The notes under the pieces were generated by a model that had not been told where the DNA came from, made no database searches, and worked only from the letters and a program-made list of their open reading frames with translations. A program made the translations under genes and the position numbers. A DNA stretch of 64,000 nucleotides from Croceibacterium ferulae (GTDB lineage: Bacteria; Pseudomonadota; Alphaproteobacteria; Sphingomonadales; Sphingomonadaceae): NCBI RefSeq assembly GCF_003660445.1, contig NZ_QZVQ01000002.1, forward strand, positions 1-64,000, written 5' to 3'. Of the stretch, positions 17,882 through 27,532 are shown one piece after another (the first letter of the stretch is position 1; each line of letters begins with the position of its first letter).

Positions 17882-19536
17882 TGCGTTGCGCGTTCCCGCA
17901 TCTTCTGCATGGCTGCCAGTTCCTCCGCCAGCGGGTTGATGCCGTGGATCCTCAGCCAGATCCAGCGCCCCCCCAGCCACAGGACCACCAGCACTGCCAG
18001 AACTCCGATCAGGAAGAAAACATCATTATAGGCAAGGATGTTGGCTTCGCGCGAAACCTGCTGGCCGAACAGCACGGCGCCTTCCGCCTGGCGCAGCGCG
18101 GGATCGCCCTGCACGCGGGCATAGGCGCCGCCCAGCTGCTGGATCCGCTGCAGCACCAGCGGGTCGGTCGCGTTCAGCGTGTGGACGAGCTCCTGCGAAT
18201 GCAGCCGCTCCCGCATTGTCTGCAGCGTGCCCAGCCCGGCGGAGCCCACCAGGCTGCCCAGGGTCTGCGAGATGCCGAACACGGCGGAGAAGCTGACAAG
18301 ATGGCTGGGGCCGCGGGAAATGGCGCGCAGGATGCCCACCATCGCGACCGGACCCAGCCAGAACAGGGCGGCGAAGGCGAGCAGCCCTTGCGTGAAATAC
18401 AGGTTGGCCGGGCGGGTCAGGTTGGTGGCGTCGGCATCCATGAACGCGACCGCGGCGATGATCGCGGCGGAGATGACCACCGGCCACAGCAGATCCTTCG
18501 GGTCCAGCGCCCGCAGCCCCGCCAGGATGCCGGCGATCGAGCCGAGCAGGATGACCAGGTTCAGCGTAACGAGCTGGTCGTTGCCCATGCCCAGCGTCGT
18601 CAGCAGCCCGGTCGATCCGAAGCTCTGTTCCGACAGCAGGATGCGGATGGCGACGATCACCGCGATAAGCCGCAGCACGTTGCGCGTGCGCATCCACCGG
18701 GTGTTGAGCAGCGGATTGGCACGGTTGTGCTCGATCAGCATGGCCGTGCCGATCAGCACGATAGAGGCGGCGGTGGCGTAGCCCAGCCAGGGCGTGGTCC
18801 ACCACACGATCCGCCCCTGCACCAGCACCGCGCACAGCAGCGCCATGCCCGGCGCGAACAGCGCGAAGGTCAGGAAGTCGAGCTTCTCGAACGCGGGGAT
18901 CCGGTCGGCCGGCGGCAGGCGCAGAAGCGCGACCGCGCCCAGGCAGACCAGCGTCATGCCCAGTTCGAACACGAACAGGTTGCCGATGTCGCCATCCGCC
19001 AGCAGCAGCGGGGAGATGATGCGCGCCAGCGGCAGGCCAAGCTGCGCCACGCCGAAGCCGATGATCATGCCGCTCAGCCGTGCGGCCGCGGGCATGGCCT
19101 GCATGATGTAGAAGAAGCACAGGGTTGTCAGCGCGCTGCTGATGACCCCCGCGGCGGCGCGGGTCAGCAATTCCACGCCATAGGAATGGACGAACACCTG
19201 CAGGATCGTGACCGCCAGGAAGCCGACCAGGAAGATGCGGATGAACCGCTGCAGCCCGAATTGCTGGCGGAACTTGATCAGCAGCATGCTCATGCACACG
19301 CTGGTCATGGAATAGGCCGCGCTGAGCCAGCCGCCCTCCACCGGGGACAGGCCAAGCGATCCCTGGATCTGCGGCAGGTTGGCCAGCAGCAGCCCGTTGC
19401 TGAGCCCGCCCGTCAGCCCCAGCAGGATGCCGATCGCGAAATAGGCGATCCGCCGCCCCATCGGATGGTCGGGCGTGGCAGGGGAGCCGGGAAGGAACGG
19501 CCGCTCGTGCGGCTGGAACTGATAGGCCGTGGCCAC
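17878..19536 (-). CDS. MFS efflux transporter, DHA2 (EmrB) type
   Basis: About 552 aa with some 14 hydrophobic segments, as in the DHA2 drug:H+ antiporter family. The first helix (IAYFAIGILLGLTGGLSNG) is followed by the QGSLGLSPVEGGWLSAAY motif typical of EmrB-like pumps. The GTG at 19536 is taken as start because it sits a short way ahead of the first helix; a GTG at 19611 would add 25 basic, unlikely residues. It is the first gene of the three-gene efflux operon. No regulator gene is adjacent, and the 250-bp region shared with the divergent 5-oxoprolinase gene probably carries its promoter. Confidence 0.9.
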   Translation of the reverse strand: MATAYQFQPHERPFLPGSPATPDHPMGRRIAYFAIGILLGLTGGLSNGLLLANLPQIQGSLGLSPVEGGWLSAAYSMTSVCMSMLLIKFRQQFGLQRFIRIFLVGFLAVTILQVFVHSYGVELLTRAAAGVISSALTTLCFFYIMQAMPAAARLSGMIIGFGVAQLGLPLARIISPLLLADGDIGNLFVFELGMTLVCLGAVALLRLPPADRIPAFEKLDFLTFALFAPGMALLCAVLVQGRIVWWTTPWLGYATAASIVLIGTAMLIEHNRANPLLNTRWMRTRNVLRLIAVIVAIRILLSEQSFGSTGLLTTLGMGNDQLVTLNLVILLGSIAGILAGLRALDPKDLLWPVVISAAIIAAVAFMDADATNLTRPANLYFTQGLLAFAALFWLGPVAMVGILRAISRGPSHLVSFSAVFGISQTLGSLVGSAGLGTLQTMRERLHSQELVHTLNATDPLVLQRIQQLGGAYARVQGDPALRQAEGAVLFGQQVSREANILAYNDVFFLIGVLAVLVVLWLGGRWIWLRIHGINPLAEELAAMQKMRERATQ

Positions 19537-19794
19537 GCCTACAGGACCGGGCCAGCGCCGGCGCAGCCCGTCACCGGCAGTCCGGCGCGGAAGGGAGTGG
19601 CACTGGCGCACTTCATCTACAATTGTCCCCGCGCATCGTGCGGTTCAAGCGCAAGGGAATGGCAACAGTTCCCCTTTGTAGAGGGGCAGACAAAGTTGGC
19701 GGGCAGTTGACGATCGATCGCGCGGCAAGCAGCATGGTTGGATGAACACGGTCGCCCTGCCCTTCCTGCCGCCCCAAACACCTGACCTCCTTCG

Positions 19795-22700
19795 TTGACG
19801 ACGCAGATCCCGGTCCCCGCGGCGGAGCACGGTGCCGCCTGGCGCTTCGCGATCGATCGCGGCGGCACCTTCACCGATGTCATCGCGACCACACCCGGCG
19901 GAGAGCTGGTGGTGCACAAGCTGCTGTCGGAAGATCCCGCGCGCTATCCCGATGCGGCGAGCGAGGCGGTGCGGCGGCTGATGGAGCAGCATGGCGCGGG
20001 GCCGATCGCGGAGCTGCGCATCGGCACCACCGTCGCCACCAACGCGCTGCTGGAACGCAAGGGAGAACGGCTGGCGCTGCTGACCACGGGCGGCTTCGCC
20101 GATGTGCTGCGCATCGGCACGCAGGCGCGGCCCGAGATCTTCGCGCGGCACATCCTGCTGCCCGAGCAGCTGCCCGCCACGGTAGTGGAGATCGCCGAGC
20201 GGGTGGCGGTGGACGGCACCGTGCTGGTCCCGCTGGACGAGGCGGCGGTGGCCGCGCAGCTGGCGGCGCTGCGGGAAACGGGGATCGAGGCACTGGCGAT
20301 CGTGCTGGTGCATGGCTGGACCCACACCGCGCATGAACGGCAGATCGCGCGGCTGGCGCGGCAGGCGGGCTTCGCGCAGGTCAGCGTCAGCCACGAGGTC
20401 GCGCCGCTGATCCGGTACGTGCCGCGCGGCGACACGACGGTGGTGGACGCTTACCTGTCGCCGGTGCTGGCGCGCTATGTCGCGACCTTGCGCGCCAACC
20501 TGCCCGCGCATGGGGCGCTGTCCTTCATGCAGTCGGGCGGCGGGCTGGCGCAGGCGGATGCGTTTCGCGGCAAGGATGCGATCCTGTCCGGCCCGGCTGG
20601 CGGCGTCGTCGGCATGGTCGCCTCCGCCGCGCCGCTGGGGCACGGGCGGCTGATCGGGTTCGACATGGGCGGGACCAGCACCGATGTGTGCCATTATGCC
20701 GGCCGGTTCGAACTGTCGGCGGAGGAGGTCGTCGCGGGCGTGCGGGTGGCCGCGCCGGCCATGCGGATCCACACGGTTGCGGCGGGCGGCGGGTCCATCT
20801 GCCGTTATGACGGGGTGCGCTTCGCCGTTGGCCCCGCCAGCGCGGGGGCGCAGCCCGGCCCCGCCTGCTATGGACGGGGCGGGCCGCTGACGGTGACCGA
20901 TTGCAACCTGGCGCTGGGCCGGATCGACCCCGCGCATTTCCCGCAGGTGTTCGGCACGGACGGGCGCCAGCCGCTGGACCTGCGAGCCTCTCTCGACCGC
21001 CTGGAGGAGATCGCCGCACAGCTGGGCGGCGCCATGTCGGTGGCGGCGATCGCCGAAGGGTTCCTGGCCATCGCGGTGGAGAACATGGCGGCGGCGATCC
21101 GGCGGATCAGCGTGGCGCGCGGCCATGATGTGCGCCGCTATGCCCTGGCCTGCTTCGGCGGCGCCGGCGGGCAGCATGCGGCGCGGGTGGCCGAGGTGCT
21201 GGGGATCGAGACGGTGCTGGTCCATCCGCTCGCCTCCGTCCTGTCGGCCTGGGGCATCGGGCTGGCGCCGGTGACGGCCATCCGCGAGCGGAGCGTGGGC
21301 GCGCCGGTGCTGGACGGCTTCGGAACGGCACTGGATGCCTTGCAGGCGGAGGCGCGCGGGGCGTTGCGCGAGCAGGGCGTGCCGGATGCGGCGGTCACCC
21401 TGGCATCGCGGGCCCGGCTGCGGTTCGCCGACAGCGACACGACGCTGACGCTCGACTGCGACGATCCCGCGCAGATGGACGCCGCCTTCCGGGCGGAACA
21501 TCGGCGGCGCTTCGGCACGGCCGATGCGCGCACGGCGGTGGTGGTCGAGGCGCTGAGCGTGGAGGCATCGGGCAGCGTCGGCGGGCTGGCCGCGCTGGCG
21601 CCGGCGCCCCTGCCGCTGGCGGAGGCCACCGGCAGCAGCGAGGGCGTTTGGCGGACGCTCGCCCGCGCTGATTTCACGGCTGGCGAGGTGGTGGCCGGGC
21701 CGGCGCTGGTGATCGATCCGGGCTCAACCACCGTGGTCGAGCTGGGCTGGACGGCGGAGCTGGCAGCGGAGGGCACGCTGGTCCTGCGGCGGGTCGCCGG
21801 GTCGGGCGCCAGGCAGGCAGGTGACACGGCCCGCGATCCCGTGCGGCTGGAGATCATGGGCAATCTGTTCATGGCCATCGCCGAGGAAATGGGCGTGGTG
21901 CTGCAATCCACCGCCAGCTCGGTCAACATCAAGGAACGGCTCGATTTCTCCTGCGCGCTGTTCGACGCGAGCGGCGCGCTGATCGCCAATGCGCCGCACA
22001 TCCCCGTCCATCTGGGCAGCATGGGCGAGGCGGTGGCGCGGATCATCGCGGCGCGCGCAGATCGCCGTGACGGGCGCGGGATCCGCCGAGGCGATGCCTA
22101 TGCGCTGAACGATCCCTATCATGGCGGCACCCACCTGCCCGACATCACGGTGATCGTGCCGGTGTTCTGGAGTGATGATGGCGAGACGCCCGATGCCTTC
22201 GTGGCGGCGCGGGGGCATCATGCGGATGTGGGTGGCTCAGCCCCCGGATCGATGCCGCCCGACAGCACGGACATCGCGCAGGAAGGCGTGCTGATCGACA
22301 ATCTGCTGGTGGCCGAGGGCGGGCAGTTGCTGGAGGTGCCGTTCCGCGCGGTGCTGGCCAGTGGCCCCTACCCCGCCCGGCGGCCCGACCGGAACCTGTC
22401 GGACCTCGCGGCGCAACTCGCCGCCTGCGAGCGGGGGACGGAGCTGTTGCGCGCCGCCGCGGCGGAGCATGGGGGTGCGGTGATCGCGGCCTATATGGGG
22501 CATGTCATGGATCAGGCGGAGGAGGCAGTGCGCCGGCTGCTGGCCACGCTGGAGGATGGCAGCTTCGGCTATCCGACGGACAATGGCGCGGCCGTGCACG
22601 TGGCGATCCGGGTGGACCGGCAGGGGCGGACGGCCACCTTCGACTTCACCGGCACCAGCGGGCAGCTGCCGGGCAATTTCAACGCGCCCCGCTCCATCAC

Positions 22701-23385
22701 GCGGGCGGCGGCGCTGTATGTGCTGCGCACGCTGATCGACGATCCGATTCCGATGAACGATGGCTGCCTGGCTCCGGTGACGCTGGTGGTGCCGGAGGGA
22801 TCGATGCTGGCGCCCCGCCCGCCGGCCGCGGTGGTGGCGGGCAATGTGGAGACCAGCCAGGTGGTCACGGACGCGCTATTCGCGGCCACCGGGCGGCTCG
22901 CGCCGAGCCAGGGGACGATGAACAATTTCACCTTCGGTGATGCCACCCGGCAATATTACGAGACGATCGCCGGCGGATCGGGCGCGGGGCCGGATCATTC
23001 GGGGACCGATGCGGTGCAGACACACATGACCAACAGCCGGCTGACCGATCCGGAGATCCTGGAAACGCGCCTGCCCGTGCGGCTGGACCGCTTCGCCATC
23101 CGGCGCGGATCGGGCGGGCGCGGTCTGCATGATGGCGGCGACGGGGTGGAGCGGCAGATCACTTTCCTGGAGCCGATGCGGGCCAATATCCTGGCCAATC
23201 GCCGCCGCGTGCCGCCGCGCGGCATCACCGGTGGCGGTGACGCCGCGCCGGGGGAGAACTTCGTGCGGCGCGCCGATGGCACGGTCGAGGTGCTGCCTGC
23301 GACCGGATCGGCGGAGATGGCGCCGGGCGATGCCTTCGTGATCCTGACGCCCGGCGGTGGCGGCTACGGGGAGGCCGGGCGATGA
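19795..23385 (+). CDS. 5-oxoprolinase (ATP-hydrolysing), fused HyuA-HyuB type
   Basis: At 1196 aa this is the full-length fused enzyme that cleaves 5-oxo-L-proline to glutamate with ATP. The N-terminal hydantoinase-A half opens with [11 protein letters not shown] and carries the acetate-kinase-like [11 protein letters not shown] segment. The hydantoinase-B half runs from about residue 690 ([18 protein letters not shown]) to the C-terminus. The start is a TTG at 19795; no ribosome site or better start is visible, so the first residues are uncertain. The gene heads an operon with DUF969, DUF979 and DUF2891 genes, where three stop/start overlaps imply coordinated production of uptake and cleavage functions. 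Confidence 0.93.
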   Translation: MTTQIPVPAAEHGAAWRFAIDRGGTFTDVIATTPGGELVVHKLLSEDPARYPDAASEAVRRLMEQHGAGPIAELRIGTTVATNALLERKGERLALLTTGGFADVLRIGTQARPEIFARHILLPEQLPATVVEIAERVAVDGTVLVPLDEAAVAAQLAALRETGIEALAIVLVHGWTHTAHERQIARLARQAGFAQVSVSHEVAPLIRYVPRGDTTVVDAYLSPVLARYVATLRANLPAHGALSFMQSGGGLAQADAFRGKDAILSGPAGGVVGMVASAAPLGHGRLIGFDMGGTSTDVCHYAGRFELSAEEVVAGVRVAAPAMRIHTVAAGGGSICRYDGVRFAVGPASAGAQPGPACYGRGGPLTVTDCNLALGRIDPAHFPQVFGTDGRQPLDLRASLDRLEEIAAQLGGAMSVAAIAEGFLAIAVENMAAAIRRISVARGHDVRRYALACFGGAGGQHAARVAEVLGIETVLVHPLASVLSAWGIGLAPVTAIRERSVGAPVLDGFGTALDALQAEARGALREQGVPDAAVTLASRARLRFADSDTTLTLDCDDPAQMDAAFRAEHRRRFGTADARTAVVVEALSVEASGSVGGLAALAPAPLPLAEATGSSEGVWRTLARADFTAGEVVAGPALVIDPGSTTVVELGWTAELAAEGTLVLRRVAGSGARQAGDTARDPVRLEIMGNLFMAIAEEMGVVLQSTASSVNIKERLDFSCALFDASGALIANAPHIPVHLGSMGEAVARIIAARADRRDGRGIRRGDAYALNDPYHGGTHLPDITVIVPVFWSDDGETPDAFVAARGHHADVGGSAPGSMPPDSTDIAQEGVLIDNLLVAEGGQLLEVPFRAVLASGPYPARRPDRNLSDLAAQLAACERGTELLRAAAAEHGGAVIAAYMGHVMDQAEEAVRRLLATLEDGSFGYPTDNGAAVHVAIRVDRQGRTATFDFTGTSGQLPGNFNAPRSITRAAALYVLRTLIDDPIPMNDGCLAPVTLVVPEGSMLAPRPPAAVVAGNVETSQVVTDALFAATGRLAPSQGTMNNFTFGDATRQYYETIAGGSGAGPDHSGTDAVQTHMTNSRLTDPEILETRLPVRLDRFAIRRGSGGRGLHDGGDGVERQITFLEPMRANILANRRRVPPRGITGGGDAAPGENFVRRADGTVEVLPATGSAEMAPGDAFVILTPGGGGYGEAGR

Positions 23386-24053
23386 GCGCGCTGCCGCTGC
23401 TGGGCATCGCGCTGGTGGTCGTCGGCTTCGTGCTGCGGTTCAATCCGCTGCTGGTGGTGGCGGTGGCGGCGATCGTCACCGGGCTGCTGGCCGGCCTGGG
23501 CCTGGTGCCGGTGATCGAGGCGCTGGGGCGCGCCTTCAACGACAACCGCTATATCTCCGTCACCTGGATCATCCTGCCGGTGATCGGCCTGCTGGAACGC
23601 TACGGCTTGCAGGAGCGTGCCCGCACGCTGATCGCGGGCGTGCGCGGGGCCACCATGGGGCGGCTGCTGCTGCTCTATCTCGGCTTCCGCCAGATCACCG
23701 CGGCGCTGGGGCTGAAGGACATTGGTGGCCACCCGCAGACCGTGCGCCCGCTGCTGGCGCCGATGGCGGTGGCGGCGGCGGAGGCGCAGCATGGCGCGCT
23801 GGCGGAGGACGAGCGCGAGCAGGTGCTGGGCATGGCGGCGGCGACCGACAATATCGGGCTGTTCTTCGGCGAGGACATCTTCTTCGCCATCGCCTCCATC
23901 CTGCTGATCCAGGGCGTGTTCGAGACGGCCGGCTATCCGCTGACGCCGCTGCAGCTGTCGGTCTGGGCCATTCCGACCGCGCTGTGCGCCTTTGCCATCC
24001 ATGGCGGGCGGGTGCTGTGGCTGGACCGGCGGTTCGGGCGGGTAAGGCGATGA
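23382..24053 (+). CDS. DUF969 protein, predicted 5-oxoproline transporter subunit
   Basis: A 223-aa membrane protein with about five to six hydrophobic segments and the family stretch DNRYISVTWIILPVIGLLERYGL. DUF969 genes nearly always lie beside DUF979 genes, and next to pyroglutamyl-peptidase or 5-oxoprolinase genes; the pair has been named a 5-oxoproline transporter on that basis. Here the start overlaps the 5-oxoprolinase stop by 4 bp and the stop overlaps the DUF979 start, so the context is exactly as expected. Acts in the inner membrane. Confidence 0.9.
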   Translation: MSALPLLGIALVVVGFVLRFNPLLVVAVAAIVTGLLAGLGLVPVIEALGRAFNDNRYISVTWIILPVIGLLERYGLQERARTLIAGVRGATMGRLLLLYLGFRQITAALGLKDIGGHPQTVRPLLAPMAVAAAEAQHGALAEDEREQVLGMAAATDNIGLFFGEDIFFAIASILLIQGVFETAGYPLTPLQLSVWAIPTALCAFAIHGGRVLWLDRRFGRVRR

Positions 24054-25003
24054 TCACGCTGGAATGGCTCTACCTGCTGAGCGGCGCGGTGTTCGCCGCC
24101 TGGGCGGTGCTGAGCCTGCGCGACCGGAGCAACCCCAAGCGCCGGGGCAATGCGGCCTTCTGGGGGCTGGTGGCGGCGAGTTTCCTGTTCGGGTCGCATC
24201 TGTCGGATCTCGCCAATGGCGTGCTGGTGCTGGGGCTGGTGGGCCTGGCCGGGCTGCATCGCCTGGGCCGCAGCGATCCGGCGACGACCTCGCCCGCCGA
24301 ACGCACCACGCTGGCGACCCGCTTCGGCAACCGGCTGTTCGTGCCTGCGCTGGTGATCCCGGTTACGGCGGTGGCCGGCACGGTGCTGTATGCCTGGACG
24401 CCGCTGGGCGAACTGGGCCTGTTCGAGGAACGGCGCGAGACGCTGATCCTGCTGGGCATCGGCGTGCTGCTGGCGCTGGGAATGGCGCTGCACTGGCTGC
24501 GGCCGCCCGCGCTGGCCCCGCTGCAGGAAGGGCGGCGGCTGATCGATTCCATCGGTTGGGCCGCCATCCTGCCGCAGATGCTGGCCGCGCTGGGCGGGAT
24601 CTTCGCGCTGGCGGGCGTGGGCGAGATCATCGGCACCTTCGCGGGCGCGGCGATCCCGGAGGGCAGCCTGTTCCTGTCAGTGGCGCTCTACTGCCTGGGC
24701 ATGGCCGGGTTCACGATCATCATGGGCAATGCCTTTGCCGCCTTCCCGGTGATGGCCACCGCCATCGGCATTCCGGTGCTGGTGCAGCAGTTCGGCGGCA
24801 ATGCGCCGGTGGTGGGGGCAATCGGCATGCTGGCGGGGTTCTGCGGCACGCTGCTGACGCCGATGGCCGCGAACTTCAACATCGTGCCGGCCGCGCTGCT
24901 CGACATGCGCAGCCAGTATGGCGTCATCCGCATGCAATGGGGCACGGCCGTGCCGCTGCTCGCCTGCAATCTCCTGCTCATCTACTGGCTGGCCTTTCCA
25001 TGA
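24050..25003 (+). CDS. DUF979 protein, predicted 5-oxoproline transporter subunit
   Basis: A 317-aa membrane protein with about eight to nine hydrophobic helices, including IIMGNAFAAFPVMATAIG and a re-entrant-looking GMLAGFCGTLLTPMAANFN. Partner of the DUF969 protein, the two probably forming one permease. ATGA overlaps at both ends fix start and stop within the operon. The first 20 residues form the first helix, so no cleavable signal is needed. Confidence 0.9.
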   Translation: MITLEWLYLLSGAVFAAWAVLSLRDRSNPKRRGNAAFWGLVAASFLFGSHLSDLANGVLVLGLVGLAGLHRLGRSDPATTSPAERTTLATRFGNRLFVPALVIPVTAVAGTVLYAWTPLGELGLFEERRETLILLGIGVLLALGMALHWLRPPALAPLQEGRRLIDSIGWAAILPQMLAALGGIFALAGVGEIIGTFAGAAIPEGSLFLSVALYCLGMAGFTIIMGNAFAAFPVMATAIGIPVLVQQFGGNAPVVGAIGMLAGFCGTLLTPMAANFNIVPAALLDMRSQYGVIRMQWGTAVPLLACNLLLIYWLAFP

Positions 25004-26013
25004 CGCATGATCCGATGACCTTGGCCCCCGACACCGCCGCCGCCTTTGCCCGCATCGCGCTGGGCCATGTGGCGCGCGAATATCCGCACAAGCTGGACCA
25101 TGTGCTGGCCGATGATGGCGACGCCCTGCCCCCGCGCGTGCTGCATCCGGCGTTCTTCGGCAGTTTCGACTGGCACAGCTGTGTGCATGGCTGGTGGACG
25201 CTGCTGACGTTGCGCCGGCTGTTCCCCGACATGCCGGAAGCTGCAAAGATCGATGCGCTGGCGGCGGAGACGTTCACGCCCGCGAAGCTGGCGGCGGAGC
25301 TGGCCTATCTGGACCGGCCCCATGCGCGCGGCTTCGAGCGGCCTTATGGCTGGGCGTGGCTGCTGGCGCTGCACGGGGCGGCGGAGGCGCTTTCGCCCGA
25401 CGGGCTGGGCCGCGCGCTGGAGCCGCTGGCGCGGCGCTTCGCCGGGATGCTGCGCGATTACCTGGCGGTGCTGACCTACCCGATCACCACCGGCACACAT
25501 TTCAACACCGCCTTCGCGCTGATCCTGGCGCGCGACTGGGCCGGACGGCATGACGCGGAACTGGTGGGGGAGATCGAGCGCTACGCCCGCGCAGGCTATG
25601 CCGGGCGCAGCGACTATCGCGGATGGGAGCCGGGGGGCGACGAGTTCCTTTCCCCCTCGCTGACCGCCGCGCTGCTGATGGCGCGGGTGATGCCGGCGGG
25701 GGAATTTGCCGGCTGGTTCGACGCCTTCCTGCCCGCCGGGCGGATCGCGGAGCAGTTTCGCCCCGCCATCGTATCGGACCGAAGCGATGGCAAGATCGCG
25801 CATCTGGACGGGCTCAATCTCAGCCGCGCCTGGTGCCTGCTGGGAATCGCGCCGGTGGCGCCCGGCCGGTCAGGCGAACTGCGGCCTGTCGCGGACGAGC
25901 ATCTGGCAGCGGCGCTGGACCAGGTGGCGGGCGACTACATGGGCGAACACTGGCTCGCCTCCTTCGCGCTGCTGGCGTTGCTGGCGCGCGGGGCGCCGGC
26001 CGCCAGGGATTGA
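25000..26013 (+). CDS. DUF2891 protein of the 5-oxoproline operon
   Basis: A 337-aa soluble protein, helical and Trp/His-rich, resembling an alpha/alpha barrel. Conserved-looking stretches are HPAFFGSFDWHSCVHGWW, GTHFNTAFAL, and GWEPGGDEFLSPSL. These His and Asp/Glu positions could form an active site, but no reaction is known. Its start overlaps the DUF979 stop (ATGA) and it is the last gene of the run, which strongly suggests a job in pyroglutamate or peptide metabolism. There is no signal peptide. Identification as DUF2891 is from recognised family sequence. Confidence 0.85.
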   Translation: MTHDPMTLAPDTAAAFARIALGHVAREYPHKLDHVLADDGDALPPRVLHPAFFGSFDWHSCVHGWWTLLTLRRLFPDMPEAAKIDALAAETFTPAKLAAELAYLDRPHARGFERPYGWAWLLALHGAAEALSPDGLGRALEPLARRFAGMLRDYLAVLTYPITTGTHFNTAFALILARDWAGRHDAELVGEIERYARAGYAGRSDYRGWEPGGDEFLSPSLTAALLMARVMPAGEFAGWFDAFLPAGRIAEQFRPAIVSDRSDGKIAHLDGLNLSRAWCLLGIAPVAPGRSGELRPVADEHLAAALDQVAGDYMGEHWLASFALLALLARGAPAARD

Positions 26014-26122
26014 CGAGGTCGCGGCACTTGGCGCTTTGCCTGCGCGGCAATTTATGATCACATGGTGACATGATTGTTCCAGCAGGGATCAGGGCCCTGC
26101 TGGTGGGTCGCACAGGGGGACA

Positions 26123-27532
26123 ATGATGAGATTACGATGGCTTGGCGGCGCCGCGATGCTGGCGCTGGCCGCGTGCGGGCAGCCGGAACGGACGGGCAGC
26201 GCCAGCAGCGCATCCTCTTCCGAGGAGCGGGTGGCCTTCCCGGGCGATCCGTTCCCTTCGACCTATCGGCCCTATCCGGGGGTCACGACACTGATCACCA
26301 ACGCCACCATCTTCGATGGCGAAGGCGGCCGGGTCGATGGCGGATCGGTGCTGCTGGCGGATGGCAAGGTCGTGGCCGTGGGCACGGCGGTGAACGCGCC
26401 CGCCGATGCAGTGGTGATCGACGGCACCGGCAAGTTCGTCACCCCCGGCATCATCGACATCCACAGCCATCTGGGCGATTACCCCACCCCTTCCGTGGAC
26501 GCGCATTCGGATGGGAACGAGGCGACCGATCCGGTCACCGCACAGGTCTGGGCCGAACATTCGGTCTGGCCGCAGGACCCCGGCTTCGCCCGCGCGCTGA
26601 CCAATGGCGGCGTGACCACCATCCAGATCCTGCCCGGCTCCGCCAACCTGTTCGGCGGCCGGTCGGTGACGATCAAGAACGTCTATGCCCGCACGGTGCA
26701 GGAGATGAAGTTCCCCGGCGCGCCCTATGGCCTGAAGATGGCCTGTGGCGAGAACCCCAAGCGCGTCTATGGCAGCCGCAACCAGATGCCTTCCACCCGC
26801 ATGGGCAATGTCGCGGTCAACCGGGCCACCTGGCAGGAAGCGCGCGAATATATGGCGGAGTGGGACGCCTATGCGGAGGATGGCGGCGATGCCCCCGACC
26901 GCAACCTGCAGATGGACACGCTGGTCGGCGTGCTGAAGGGCGACATCCTGGTCCACAACCATTGCTACCGCGCGGACGAGATGGCGGTCGTCCTCGATAT
27001 GGCGCGGGAGTTCGGGTACAAGGTCACCAGCTTCCAGCATGCGGTGGAAGCCTACAAGATCGCCGACCTGCTGAAGGAACACGGCACCTGCGCCAGCGTG
27101 TGGGCGGACTGGTGGGGCTTCAAGATGGAGTCCTATGACGCGATCTACGAGAACCTGCCCCTGCTGGAAGCGCAGGGCGCCTGCGCCACCATCCATTCGG
27201 ACGATCCCGACGGCATCCAGCGGCTGAACCAGGAAGTGGGCAAGGCGCTGGGCGACGGGCGCCGGATCGGCATCGACATCAGCGACGAGCATGCCTGGAC
27301 CTGGCTCAGCTTCAACCCCGCCACCGCGCTGGGCATCGCCGAACAGACCGGCAGCCTGCGGCCCGGCAAGATGGCCGACATCGTGCTGTGGAGCGGCAAC
27401 CCGTTCAGCACCTACACCCAGACGGAGAAGGTGTGGGTCGATGGTGCGCTGTTGTATGATTCCAGCGACCCGACGCGCCGCCCGGTCTCCGATTTCGAGC
27501 TGGGCCAGGTCGGCGAAGGAGACGTGAAGTGA
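26123..27532 (+). CDS. Amidohydrolase-family lipoprotein
   Basis: 469 aa with a lipoprotein signal (MLALAAC, Cys18) followed by a Ser-rich linker. It is a metal-dependent amidohydrolase: the HxH pair is His114/His116 (GIIDIHSHLG), with further likely ligands in LVHNHCYRAD, FQHAV and the IHSDDPDG segment. The C-terminal strand SLRPGKMADIVLWSGNP is the usual composite-sandwich signature. It lies outside the cytoplasm and probably hydrolyses a cyclic amide or dipeptide-like bond; the substrate is not known. The downstream gene starts inside its stop (GTGA), pairing it with a second amidohydrolase-like protein. Confidence 0.9.
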   Translation: MMRLRWLGGAAMLALAACGQPERTGSASSASSSEERVAFPGDPFPSTYRPYPGVTTLITNATIFDGEGGRVDGGSVLLADGKVVAVGTAVNAPADAVVIDGTGKFVTPGIIDIHSHLGDYPTPSVDAHSDGNEATDPVTAQVWAEHSVWPQDPGFARALTNGGVTTIQILPGSANLFGGRSVTIKNVYARTVQEMKFPGAPYGLKMACGENPKRVYGSRNQMPSTRMGNVAVNRATWQEAREYMAEWDAYAEDGGDAPDRNLQMDTLVGVLKGDILVHNHCYRADEMAVVLDMAREFGYKVTSFQHAVEAYKIADLLKEHGTCASVWADWWGFKMESYDAIYENLPLLEAQGACATIHSDDPDGIQRLNQEVGKALGDGRRIGIDISDEHAWTWLSFNPATALGIAEQTGSLRPGKMADIVLWSGNPFSTYTQTEKVWVDGALLYDSSDPTRRPVSDFELGQVGEGDVK

